A DNA stretch of 62,103 bases, from positions 1-62,103 of IMG/VR virus record IMGVR_UViG_3300034104_002314. One strand, 5' to 3'. A model generated the notes under the pieces. It was not told where the DNA came from and did not search any database. It saw only the letters and a program-made list of their open reading frames with translations. Below, in pieces: positions 55,980 to 62,103 of this stretch. The translations under genes and the position numbers were made by a program. The stretch comes from a virus. How positions within the stretch are numbered: position 1 is the first letter of the stretch; each line of letters starts with the position of its first letter.

Positions 55980-58234
55980 TTACTTGACAGCCATCTTCAC
56001 CACGTCCTGATTCATCATGAGCTGAGAAAACTTAACTTTGTTACCATTAACAATCTCTTTGACCATATAATATCTAAGGTCATCAGTGAATGCTTCACAG
56101 TCAGTAGTAAGTTTAGCTATCCTGTCAATGATTGGTTTACCTACTGAACCTTTGTCAGCTAAAGTAAGAGAATAGTTAATCACCCTGGTAGCAATAACAC
56201 TAGATATGTCAGCCCGGAAATCATCATCCTTGCCTACTGCATTGGTTAAGCTATTCATTACATACTGCTCATCTTTAGTCAGAATGTCTACTGGAGAAAT
56301 AATCCTATCTAGCTTATTATTAATAAACATAGTAAACATTGAACTAAAGTCTACACCAACAGAACCCTCACCAATCATTTGGATTAGAGGCAGGTCTGCT
56401 TCAAACTTCTCAATAGAACTAATAGCATTAAAGAAAGTAGTAATAGCTCTTGGATTAACTCTTTGAGTTACCAATTCTGGGTGCATCAACATGAAGTTAA
56501 TACATCTACCATCTATGTTTGCTTTCTCTGCCCACTTAGCCCATACATCAGAATCATACTTTAACTCAACAGAGATAAATCTAGTCTTCTGAGCAACATC
56601 TAGACTGGTTACATTATAATCACCATTGTCTGGATTAGTAGTCAAGATTACATGCCAGTTCTTTGGTAGCTTCCAAGATACATATTCTTGTCTGTCTAAT
56701 ATCTCCATGGTTGCTTGCATAAATCTTGCATCAGCTCTGGTATAATCATCAAGAATCAAGAAACCACCTTCACCTTTACCCTGAATCCATTCAGGAGCAG
56801 CATGTGACATTCTCTTTCCTACAACTTTATAACCTTTAGCACTTGCTGCAGATATTTGAGATTCATTAATCCATCTTGTCTGACCTTCAGCATTTGCAAT
56901 TTGAAATTCTTTTACAGGAAACCCAACCAAGTCACCCAATTCTTCTAACTGAGATAAATTAAGCTTTACAACTTCCATTTGCAATTCTTTACCCAACTGC
57001 ATGATTGCAGAAGTTTTACCACATTTTGTTATCACAAGGCTCTTTATCCTTGTTTCTATAGCTTTCACTATAGTTCAGACTATATCTTCACTATTTCTAG
57101 TGTTGGGCACTCTTGGGTATATTATATTCTATATTTCTATAGTTTCAATACCTAGTCGTTGAACCTTTCCAGACCATTTAAGTCTAGACTTGGCTGCTGA
57201 TTATCCATTAGGACATCTTTGTTATTTTCAAGCATTCACACTTACCGTTTCCAGTTATGTTGTAGCTAACAAAGCTTTAGGAACTCCCAGCAATTCACCC
57301 AATTTTTACCCTGGACCTGGGTAAAATGTATATCTTAAACCATCATAGTAATTACCTTTCTTAATTCTTATTGACATTGCAGAGTGACTAATGCCTAGAT
57401 TACTAGCTACATTAGAAACTCTTTGCCATTCTTGAACTAAAGTGTTGTTTTCATCAAATACATAAACTTTCTTTGTCTTATCTGGTTTAATAGAAGACTC
57501 CTCTAGTTTATCTTTCAATTCATAACTCCATCTATAATTCTTACAAGAAAAACCTTTTCCTGAAGCAACTCTTGAAACTTTACCTTTTGGTAGGTTTAAT
57601 TGTTTTTCTGCTTCAGCACAAGATTCATAAGATTTAAGGTAAAAACCATTTATGTTATACTGATGAACAGTTTTGGATATAGGATTCTTTATTCTTTTAG
57701 AAGCATAAGCTTCTTTTAATGTTGTAGAAATTTTAAGTAATGTTTCATTACTATGTATAACTGCAACAGGATCTTGAATAAAGTTCAAATCTGGAGTCAT
57801 AGACTGTATATAATAAGCTTCAGTTTTAACTAAAACTGCTTTACTACACTCTTCTATAACTTCAAACTCAAAACTATCCTTTCCATATTTATTAAAAGCA
57901 TTTTGCATATACTTGTTTGCATGTTTGTTTTTTAGCAAATCAGATATATGTCTTTTCAGCCTATAATAAATATTAATACTACTTCCAATATAACTGTGAT
58001 CATTACAAGTAATTCTGTAAATACCACACTTTTGGTTTAAGTCTTTGTGTAAACACTCTGAAATTAATTTCTTCATGTTACAAAGATATACATTTATTTT
58101 GAATTAAGCCCAGCATCACCCTCAATATTTACAGCTACAGGTACTTTACCTTCAGCTTGGATATGTTGGTTATTACTAACCATATGTTTAATAAAATCCT
58201 TTAACTCATTTACATTTAATTGTACTTGATTCAT
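55980..58234 (-). CDS. MoxR-type AAA+ ATPase, split by a group I intron, join(55980..57021, 58107..58234)
   Basis: Exon 1 (58234-58107) encodes 42 residues ending VNIEGDAG plus two bases. Exon 2 (57021-55980) supplies the rest. The spliced product is 389 aa with Walker A GDAGLGKT (39-46), Walker B GGFLILDD (Asp134, Asp135), sensor-1 ILTTNPDN (Asn172) and a C-terminal helical lid. RWINES and DARFMQATMEILDRQEYVSW fit the MoxR/AAA_5 group. Read without splicing, translation from the first ATG stops 4 codons into the intron, and the long second-exon frame begins with intron-encoded residues and lacks half of the P-loop. The gene follows the VWA/HExxH gene by 12 bases. MoxR ATPases act as chaperones with VWA partners, so the two probably form one machine. 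Confidence 0.88.
57306..58076 (-). CDS. Intron-encoded GIY-YIG homing endonuclease, 256 aa
   Basis: The N-terminal nuclease domain has CGIYRITCNDHSYIGSS (Gly18-Ile19-Tyr20, then Tyr29-Ile30-Gly31), Arg39 in YYRLKRH and Glu86 in KTEAYYI. Two NUMOD/IENR1-type DNA-binding repeats follow: VHQYNINGFYLKSYESCAEA with KGKVSRVASGKGFSCKNYRW, and KVYVFDENNTLVQEWQRVSN with ISHSAMSIRIKKGNYYDGLRYTF-like residues near the end. The enzyme would cut intronless alleles of the ATPase gene and so spread the intron. Its start is 30 bases inside the intron. Its last codons (Tyr-Pro-Gly-Pro-Gly-stop) contain the intron guide sequence, so coding and ribozyme functions overlap. Confidence 0.92.
   Translation of the reverse strand: MKKLISECLHKDLNQKCGIYRITCNDHSYIGSSINIYYRLKRHISDLLKNKHANKYMQNAFNKYGKDSFEFEVIEECSKAVLVKTEAYYIQSMTPDLNFIQDPVAVIHSNETLLKISTTLKEAYASKRIKNPISKTVHQYNINGFYLKSYESCAEAEKQLNLPKGKVSRVASGKGFSCKNYRWSYELKDKLEESSIKPDKTKKVYVFDENNTLVQEWQRVSNVASNLGISHSAMSIRIKKGNYYDGLRYTFYPGPG
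58081..58088 (-). promoter_or_regulatory. Candidate -7 promoter element for the intron endonuclease
   Basis: TATCTTTG on the minus strand matches the Bacteroidota TAnnTTTG consensus and lies just inside the intron, 4 bases before the endonuclease ATG. A good -33 element is not apparent, and the transcript would be nearly leaderless. If real, it would let the endonuclease be expressed apart from the spliced ATPase mRNA. Confidence 0.3.
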
Positions 58235-58246
58235 AATCTTTAATTT

Positions 58247-59431
58247 TTATAATTCTAATTTAATAACTTTACCTGGTAACTCTGTATTCATATAAGACCT
58301 TTCTGACAAAACCCATAGAGTGTTACCTCTAGGTTTTACAGAATAACCACATTCACCGTCAGTAAAATACACCAGGCTTGTATATTTTTTAGTGTTGGCA
58401 TTAAAATATTCTAGGACAGGGTCAAACTCAGTTCCACCTCTACCTTGCACAGCCATTTCAAATTTACCTTTGTAAGGTTCAATAGATCTAATAACAGTAT
58501 CACATTGCACTACAGTAATATCCACACCACATTTATAGATGTGATATATCTCACTCATGAATTCTTGTAACTCAGAATCACTCACTGAACCTGAAGTATC
58601 AATAGCTAGCAACATATGCTGTCTCATTTTTACCTTCAGACCAGGATTAGCATCAAATCTGCGGTTCTCCTTTCTTCTAATTTTCTTAGTAAATACCTTA
58701 GTACTTACTCCTGTAAATCTTCTAATATACCCCCGCCAATTAAACTTAGGCTTGACAACTTCTTCAATGATAATTACCCCCTCAATCTCTCCAGGAACAG
58801 TACCCCTCTTCTTGATGGTTTGTTCTTTAGCATCACCAAGCACTTTTTGTAATTGTTTATCAATTAACTTCTGTTCTGCCTCAGTCATGTCTTCAAACTC
58901 TTCCCAGGTAGCATGTTCATCAAGTTCACCATTTGCCATAGCATCTAGTAACTGATCCATAGGTTCATTACCACAAGTACCATTCTTTTCTTTCTCATCT
59001 TGTAGATCCTTCAGTTTGTCATAATAATATCTACAACCAGCTTTTCTATCAAGATTAAGATCAGCATAATTATCTATATCAATACCACCTTCCGGTAGCC
59101 AGTCTTTAGATATATACTGATTAATCTCCATGTCCATTGCAACATTTGCAAGTCTCTTATTACTAAACTTAAAGAAAGTAGTAAGATGTCCAAATGCAAT
59201 ATGCAATAATTCATGTTTCAATAATCCAAGTCTGTGGTTATCACTAAGAGATTCCCAGAACTCAGGATTAATAGCAAGTTGATAATTAATATTATTCTTG
59301 CTTACACCTGCAGTTGGAACTCTTCTAGCATCCCAAACTTTGTTTAGAGCAATAAGAAAGAACCCATAGAAGGGCTCTTTCAGCATCAGCTCTTTACCAA
59401 TTTTACTAAGACTCTGTTGTCTGTCCATCAT
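58247..59431 (-). CDS. VWA-like protein with metallopeptidase motif (DUF2201-like), 394 aa
   Basis: With the start at 59431 (MMDRQQSLSKIGKEL), the N-terminal part has GLLKHELLHIAFGHLTTFFK, an HExxH site at His73-His77, typical of the putative metallopeptidase half of DUF2201. The C-terminal part has a VWA MIDAS motif, LLAIDTSGSVSDSELQEFM, with GRGGTEFDPVLEYF and VYFTDGECG as the later metal-site loops. This two-part build occurs next to MoxR ATPases, and here the ATPase exon 1 starts 12 bases downstream. It overlaps the end of the 139-aa gene by 26 bases. An upstream start at 59476 is possible but adds only a hydrophobic, unlikely extension. Confidence 0.82.
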   Translation of the reverse strand: MMDRQQSLSKIGKELMLKEPFYGFFLIALNKVWDARRVPTAGVSKNNINYQLAINPEFWESLSDNHRLGLLKHELLHIAFGHLTTFFKFSNKRLANVAMDMEINQYISKDWLPEGGIDIDNYADLNLDRKAGCRYYYDKLKDLQDEKEKNGTCGNEPMDQLLDAMANGELDEHATWEEFEDMTEAEQKLIDKQLQKVLGDAKEQTIKKRGTVPGEIEGVIIIEEVVKPKFNWRGYIRRFTGVSTKVFTKKIRRKENRRFDANPGLKVKMRQHMLLAIDTSGSVSDSELQEFMSEIYHIYKCGVDITVVQCDTVIRSIEPYKGKFEMAVQGRGGTEFDPVLEYFNANTKKYTSLVYFTDGECGYSVKPRGNTLWVLSERSYMNTELPGKVIKLEL

Positions 59432-59825
59432 CTTTAAATTTAATATCAATTTCAAATTTATCTGTAGGATAGCCAATGGACTCTAACATCCTTGACATAT
59501 CTCTAATAAAGAATTCCATAAATAGCTCAACCGAAGCTTTGGAACCTCTGTGTTTTGTAATCAGACTTAGTGTTTTAGGACTACTAAGTGGTACTTCACT
59601 TACAAATGTATTTTGGAGCCTCATTGCTATTTTATTACAATTTGCTAACCAATTATCCATAGCATGTCCACCATACTTATAGAGAACTAATAGTTCTCCT
59701 ATATACTTCTCAAAATCAACATTCTTTAGAGACTCAAATGCTATAAGATGATTATCTGCATCTTCAGATTGTAACATCATAAGTAAATTCCTTGTTTCTT
59801 CTTTACTAAAAATCATTTTTGCCAT
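59406..59825 (-). CDS. Uncharacterised DNH-module protein, 139 aa
   Basis: Mostly helical. Residues ~16-60 (MMLQSEDADNHLIAFESLKN, then YIGELLVLYKYGGHAMDN) resemble residues 219-262 of the 444-aa protein, sharing the S-x-D-x-DNH-x-x-A-x-E-x-x-x-N pattern, the LL-x-L spacing and a following M-x-N. The remainder includes SKASVELFMEFFIRDMSRML-like helices. No catalytic motif is known for this pattern. The gene is next to the VWA/MoxR pair, and its start abuts the DUF6915-like gene (59825 shared). It may be a helical adaptor that binds a common partner with the 444-aa protein. Confidence 0.6.
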   Translation of the reverse strand: MAKMIFSKEETRNLLMMLQSEDADNHLIAFESLKNVDFEKYIGELLVLYKYGGHAMDNWLANCNKIAMRLQNTFVSEVPLSSPKTLSLITKHRGSKASVELFMEFFIRDMSRMLESIGYPTDKFEIDIKFKDDGQTTES

Positions 59826-60172
59826 CAGTCTTCAATTTTTAAAGTTTTTATTGCCCATTTTTCAGGCTTACCAGATTCAATCATATCAACCCATTCTTTT
59901 GCAGTAGGAATGTAATTGTTGCAATCTTCCTTGACATGCTGCTCACCAACATATCTTACATATACATCTTTACCGTCAGAGTTGGTAATTACCATACCAA
60001 ATCTTTGCTCACATTCAAATATACCTTCACTATGATGTCTAAACATTCTATGCATACTATGACCTACCCAGGCCTTAGTTTCATCAAACCACTCCTCAAT
60101 TGCTATGTAATCTTCCCATTTTCCACCAAACCTCTTCGCGGCTGACTTGGCATGCTGTATTGGATGTGCCAT
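59825..60172 (-). CDS. DUF6915-like protein, 115 aa
   Basis: The sequence opens MAHPIQHAKSAAKRFGGKWE, then DYIAIEEWFDETKAWVGHSM and HRMFRHHSEGIFECEQRFG, then ITNSDGKDVYVRYVGEQHVK. This His-rich pattern is the hallmark of the DUF6915 family found in phages, plasmids and bacteria. The conserved histidines (HRMFRHHSEG) might bind a metal, but no activity is established. The C-terminal segment contains IPTAKEWVDMIE. It overlaps both neighbours by a base or so, as part of the primase-led minus-strand unit. Confidence 0.75.
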   Translation of the reverse strand: MAHPIQHAKSAAKRFGGKWEDYIAIEEWFDETKAWVGHSMHRMFRHHSEGIFECEQRFGMVITNSDGKDVYVRYVGEQHVKEDCNNYIPTAKEWVDMIESGKPEKWAIKTLKIED

Positions 60173-60354
60173 TACATATTATATGTTATGTGATTAATAA
60201 TTTCATGTTTTGCCTCACCATAACCTTGAGCATAACCCTCATCATAAGCATCTTGATGTAAATCTTGAGCTTTTTGAAGTATCTCACTTTTTAGTTCATC
60301 TGTTAATGTTTGAGTCTCCAACTCATCTATTAACCATCTTTCAAAATCTTCCAT
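60172..60354 (-). CDS. Hypothetical small protein, 60 aa
   Basis: Not recognised. It is helical and acidic: MEDFERWLIDELETQTLTDE, then LKSEILQKAQDLHQDAYDEG and a short YAQGYGEAKHEI segment. Its start and end share single bases with the genes on either side (60354 and 60172), a layout hard to explain by chance, and this is the main support for calling it a gene. Confidence 0.5.
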   Translation of the reverse strand: MEDFERWLIDELETQTLTDELKSEILQKAQDLHQDAYDEGYAQGYGEAKHEIINHITYNM

Positions 60355-60761
60355 TAGTCTTCTTCTGCTTTATCTAGAATACTACCTTCATGATTAAATG
60401 TTTCATGATCAGTAACTCTAATGTTGTTAGTAATTTCATATTTACCTGAAGGAACACAAATGCATAACTCTCCCCAACCACCTTCATTATTCCACCAATC
60501 TTCTATATCATCAAGAAGTTTGTTTTCTGCAAATGTTTCAAGCTCCATAAAAAGATCATGATCAATATTTAACAACTTTGAATCATCTTCCCAATCTTCT
60601 ATATTATCATTTACATCTTCTGGAGTTTCACAAGGTTTTTTTGTATAACCTATCCATTCTATAGCTCCTGAGTCTCCTCCACCATCATATTTTACTTTAA
60701 CACCTGTAATACCAAAATCAGCCAACCTAAATAGGAGGCTTGTCAATTCTAATTCTGTCAT
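60354..60761 (-). CDS. DUF6878-like protein, 135 aa
   Basis: The N-terminal segment LADFGITGVKVKYDGGGDSG followed by AIEWIGY is the typical start of DUF6878-like proteins. A central acidic region (NIEDWEDDSKLLNID) and DIEDWWNNEGGWGELCI follow, then VTDHETFNHEGSILDKAEED at the end. Trp, Gly and acidic residues cluster as in that family, which has no known function. It overlaps the 63-aa gene by 4 bases (60758-60761), consistent with coupled translation. Confidence 0.55.
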   Translation of the reverse strand: MTELELTSLLFRLADFGITGVKVKYDGGGDSGAIEWIGYTKKPCETPEDVNDNIEDWEDDSKLLNIDHDLFMELETFAENKLLDDIEDWWNNEGGWGELCICVPSGKYEITNNIRVTDHETFNHEGSILDKAEED

Positions 60762-60949
60762 AATCCTGCTTTTTGAATAAAATGTTTTGCTACTTCAGGA
60801 ATGTGTTTCTTATAATAAGGCTGTTCAGACTTACACCAGTTTTTAACTTCTTCCTTTGTAGTAAATTTTTGGTACGGAAATGTTATTTCCAACTCATTGA
60901 TAAAATCTTGTACAGTCCAACCTTCCCAGATGTGCCTGTCATTACTCAT
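60758..60949 (-). CDS. Hypothetical small protein, 63 aa
   Basis: Not recognised. It reads MSNDRHIWEGWTVQDFINEL, then EITFPYQKFTTKEEVKNWC and a Lys/His-rich end (KSEQPYYKKHIPEVAKHFIQ). Probably one small helical domain. It starts one base after the stop of the 60951-61376 gene and overlaps the next gene by 4 bases, so it is part of the same operon. Confidence 0.5.
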   Translation of the reverse strand: MSNDRHIWEGWTVQDFINELEITFPYQKFTTKEEVKNWCKSEQPYYKKHIPEVAKHFIQKAGL

Positions 60950-60950
60950 A

Positions 60951-61376
60951 TTATTTGATTTTATAAAATCTACCTAGTATGTTTCCATTTAGGTATTCTT
61001 CTTTTTCAAGAACCTCTCTTAAAAACTGATACTTAGTTTCAAAATATGTAAGTTCCATTTTGGAAAAACATATCTTGACCATATATCTTTTAATTGGTAT
61101 ACCAGCTTTGTGAGCTTCTTTAAGAACTGCATTACTACTGTAGTAGTTCTGATAACTAGTTTTAGAAACAGTCTCATATTTCTTGTTTCTCTTATCTGTC
61201 ATCTTAGCAACAGCTCTTTTACCAAACTTCTTTTTTGTAGTAGAATAAAAATTCTTCTTACCTACATACCTTACAGACTTACCGTCAATAATGGCTTCCA
61301 TCTCATACACAAATCCTACAGCTCCTTCAGGAATCATATTGTTAGTAAATTCTCTACCTTGATATATCCAGCTCAT
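60951..61376 (-). CDS. Putative GIY-YIG-like endonuclease-fold protein, 141 aa
   Basis: The chosen start (MSWIYQGREFTNNMIPEG) gives an ATGA overlap with the 51-aa gene. An upstream ATG at 61403 would overlap it by 31 bases. AVGFVYEMEAIIDGKSVRYV with GKKNFYSTTKKK resembles the strand-strand Y...YxGKK opening of GIY-YIG-like phage proteins. KTSYQNYYSSNAVLKEAHKA and KMELTYFETKYQFLREVL resemble the following helix and Glu-bearing helix. The exact GIY is degenerate (GFVY), so activity is doubtful. It could be a nuclease used in phage DNA metabolism or a relic of a homing enzyme. Confidence 0.5.
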   Translation of the reverse strand: MSWIYQGREFTNNMIPEGAVGFVYEMEAIIDGKSVRYVGKKNFYSTTKKKFGKRAVAKMTDKRNKKYETVSKTSYQNYYSSNAVLKEAHKAGIPIKRYMVKICFSKMELTYFETKYQFLREVLEKEEYLNGNILGRFYKIK

Positions 61377-61528
61377 TTGTGTTTGTATCTTTTCATGTTC
61401 CAATCTGCTACAGTATTTACCATAGTAGCTAATATACTTGTTGCTTCTTGCATAGATCTTGCTTCAAAACTTAATCTAGCTTTTGTTATTTTATGTCTAA
61501 AAACATAATCATACATCGGGTCTTTCAT
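61373..61528 (-). CDS. Hypothetical small protein, 51 aa
   Basis: It reads MKDPMYDYVFRHKITKARLS, then FEARSMQEATSILATMVNTV and ADWNMKRYKHK. A strand followed by one long helix, with a basic end. Its start overlaps the primase stop as ATGA (61525-61528), and its stop overlaps the next start as ATGA (61373-61376), so the frame is locked between two coupled genes. Function unknown. Confidence 0.6.
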   Translation of the reverse strand: MKDPMYDYVFRHKITKARLSFEARSMQEATSILATMVNTVADWNMKRYKHK

Positions 61529-62103
61529 AATGCTTGTTTTAATAGTGGAAATAATACTTTTCTTACTTTATCTATACCATGTACTTTGACTGAATCTGAA
61601 AGATCTTTTTCCATTGGTAGCAATATATAGCTAAATCCATACATGTCAGAGTATCTTTGAGCAGCTTTAACACCAGGGTCATCATTGTCAAATAAGACAA
61701 CAATCTTCTGATACTTTAGCTTTAGCTCTACAATAGCTCTTTCTCCAATCATAGTATTCTCACTGTCCGGTGCTATAGCTTCAATATTACTAATACCTAG
61801 TTTATTGAATGCCATAAGATCCTTTAGTGAAGATGTGATAATAAGATATTTACAATCATACTTTAACTGATCTGTGCCCTGGATATAATTCTCAACCTTG
61901 ATGAATTTCTTCTGTGTACTCTTAGGCATGTAGATTTTATACAAACTACCATCATTCCTAAAATACCCATAAGTATGTGACTTTCTAAATGTATGTGAAG
62001 TTATACTACCATCCTGTTCAGTTTTGCTCATGGTAAAGAAAGCTAAAGGAACTACATTATATCTATCAAGCATTCCAGATCCAATCTTGAAACCCATCCA
62101 ATA
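61525..62103 (-). CDS. DnaG-type primase, C-terminal part (5' end outside window)
   Basis: The frame is open through the window edge (Tyr-Trp precede the first Met), so the N-terminal zinc-binding and core parts are missing here. The visible 192 residues include GSGMLDRYNVVPLAFF and FRNDGSLYKIYMPKS, then the Toprim fold: KYLIITSSLKDLMAFNKLGI with AIAPDSENT, followed by KIVVLFDNDDPGVKAAQRY with the D-x-D metal site. The first Toprim Glu appears replaced (LIITSSLKD). It would synthesise primers for the DNA polymerase of the same block. Helicase linkage cannot be judged from this part. Confidence 0.75.
   Translation of the reverse strand, partial: YWMGFKIGSGMLDRYNVVPLAFFTMSKTEQDGSITSHTFRKSHTYGYFRNDGSLYKIYMPKSTQKKFIKVENYIQGTDQLKYDCKYLIITSSLKDLMAFNKLGISNIEAIAPDSENTMIGERAIVELKLKYQKIVVLFDNDDPGVKAAQRYSDMYGFSYILLPMEKDLSDSVKVHGIDKVRKVLFPLLKQAL

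Larger units (their letters stand above)
57022..58106 (-). ncRNA. Group I self-splicing intron, 1085 nt, in the AAA+ ATPase gene
   Basis: The catalytic core is readable on the minus strand: AATTGCTGGGAGTTCC (P4 side, about 57297-57282), TAATGGATAATCAGCAGCCA (57210-57191), GGTTCAACGACTAG (57165-57152) and GAAGATATAGTCTGAAC (57089-57073), giving the P7 and P3 partner strands. Exon 1 ends CTGGGCT, which pairs with internal guide GGTCCAG (57317-57311), including the U-G pair at the splice site. TTTTACC just upstream of the guide pairs with GGTAAAA at the start of exon 2 (P10). The intron ends in G. The GIY-YIG gene occupies the P1 loop. Confidence 0.93.

Noticed and set aside
57022-57068. ATPase start at 57068 giving a 362-aa protein
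   Set aside because: The first 16 residues would be intron-encoded and the P-loop would be half missing. The exon 1 at 58234-58107 restores a full Walker A after splicing.
55980-58234. ATPase as a broken gene (pseudogene) with an inserted endonuclease
   Set aside because: Exon joining is in frame, the intron core and guide pairings are intact, and the ATPase motifs are kept.
1-62103. Stop-codon reassignment, as seen in some crAss-like phages
   Set aside because: Long genes in both blocks end normally at TAA, TAG or TGA next to the following start. No gene needs read-through of a stop.
1-62103. CRISPR arrays, tRNA genes or insertion sequences
   Set aside because: No evenly spaced direct repeats, no cloverleaf with CCA-type end and no transposase or paired terminal repeats were seen by eye in the short intergenic gaps. 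A tRNA covariance search would settle the tRNA point.

Overview
The window reads as part of an AT-rich tailed-phage genome of the crAss-like type (order Crassvirales), whose members infect Bacteroidota. No bacterial housekeeping genes are present. The main evidence is the gene order (capsid protein, cysteine-rich fibre genes, ring/tube genes, a 1,872-residue nozzle protein, then a run of giant virion proteins), the giant protein carrying a DFDVD RNA-polymerase metal motif, and an opposing replication block with a family B DNA polymerase and a DnaG-type primase. Assignment to a family or genus is not possible from the sequence alone. Portal, terminase and most of the capsid gene lie outside the window.

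Left block, plus strand, 2-48435 (virion). The 3' end of the probable major capsid gene is followed by a strong hairpin terminator. Next come small cysteine-rich proteins and two fibre-like proteins that share an N-terminal domain, then a second terminator and a candidate promoter. A tail module follows: a possible HU/IHF-like protein, two ring/tube proteins and the nozzle. After it lie a SET-domain protein, two low-complexity cargo proteins with glycine-pair tails, an HNH-AP2 homing endonuclease and four very large proteins of 1135, 2178, 3549 and 1943 residues. These carry a PD-(D/E)XK nuclease domain, the virion RNA polymerase, three HExxH zincin motifs and a LysM domain. Many neighbours overlap as TAATG or ATGA or are separated by a few bases, so the block is probably transcribed in long units. 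By analogy with phi14:2 and crAss001, the giant proteins are probably packaged and enter the cell with the DNA, where the polymerase starts early transcription.

Right block, minus strand, 62103-48458 (replication and nucleotide metabolism). In transcription order it holds primase, several small proteins (including DUF6915- and DUF6878-like ones), a VWA/HExxH metallopeptidase-like protein, a MoxR-type AAA+ ATPase, a protein sharing a DNH module with another gene in the block, a RecB-like PD-(D/E)XK exonuclease, DNA polymerase B, a DUF932-like protein, a MazG-like pyrophosphatase and two small proteins. The two blocks converge on a hairpin at about 48441-48475.

The most striking feature is in the AAA+ gene. 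A 1,085-nt group I intron splits the Walker A loop. The parts of the 5' exon, internal guide sequence, P10 pairing, catalytic core and terminal G can all be read directly. It carries a GIY-YIG homing endonuclease gene whose last codons double as the internal guide sequence. Splicing restores GDAGLGKT; without it no intact ATPase would be made.
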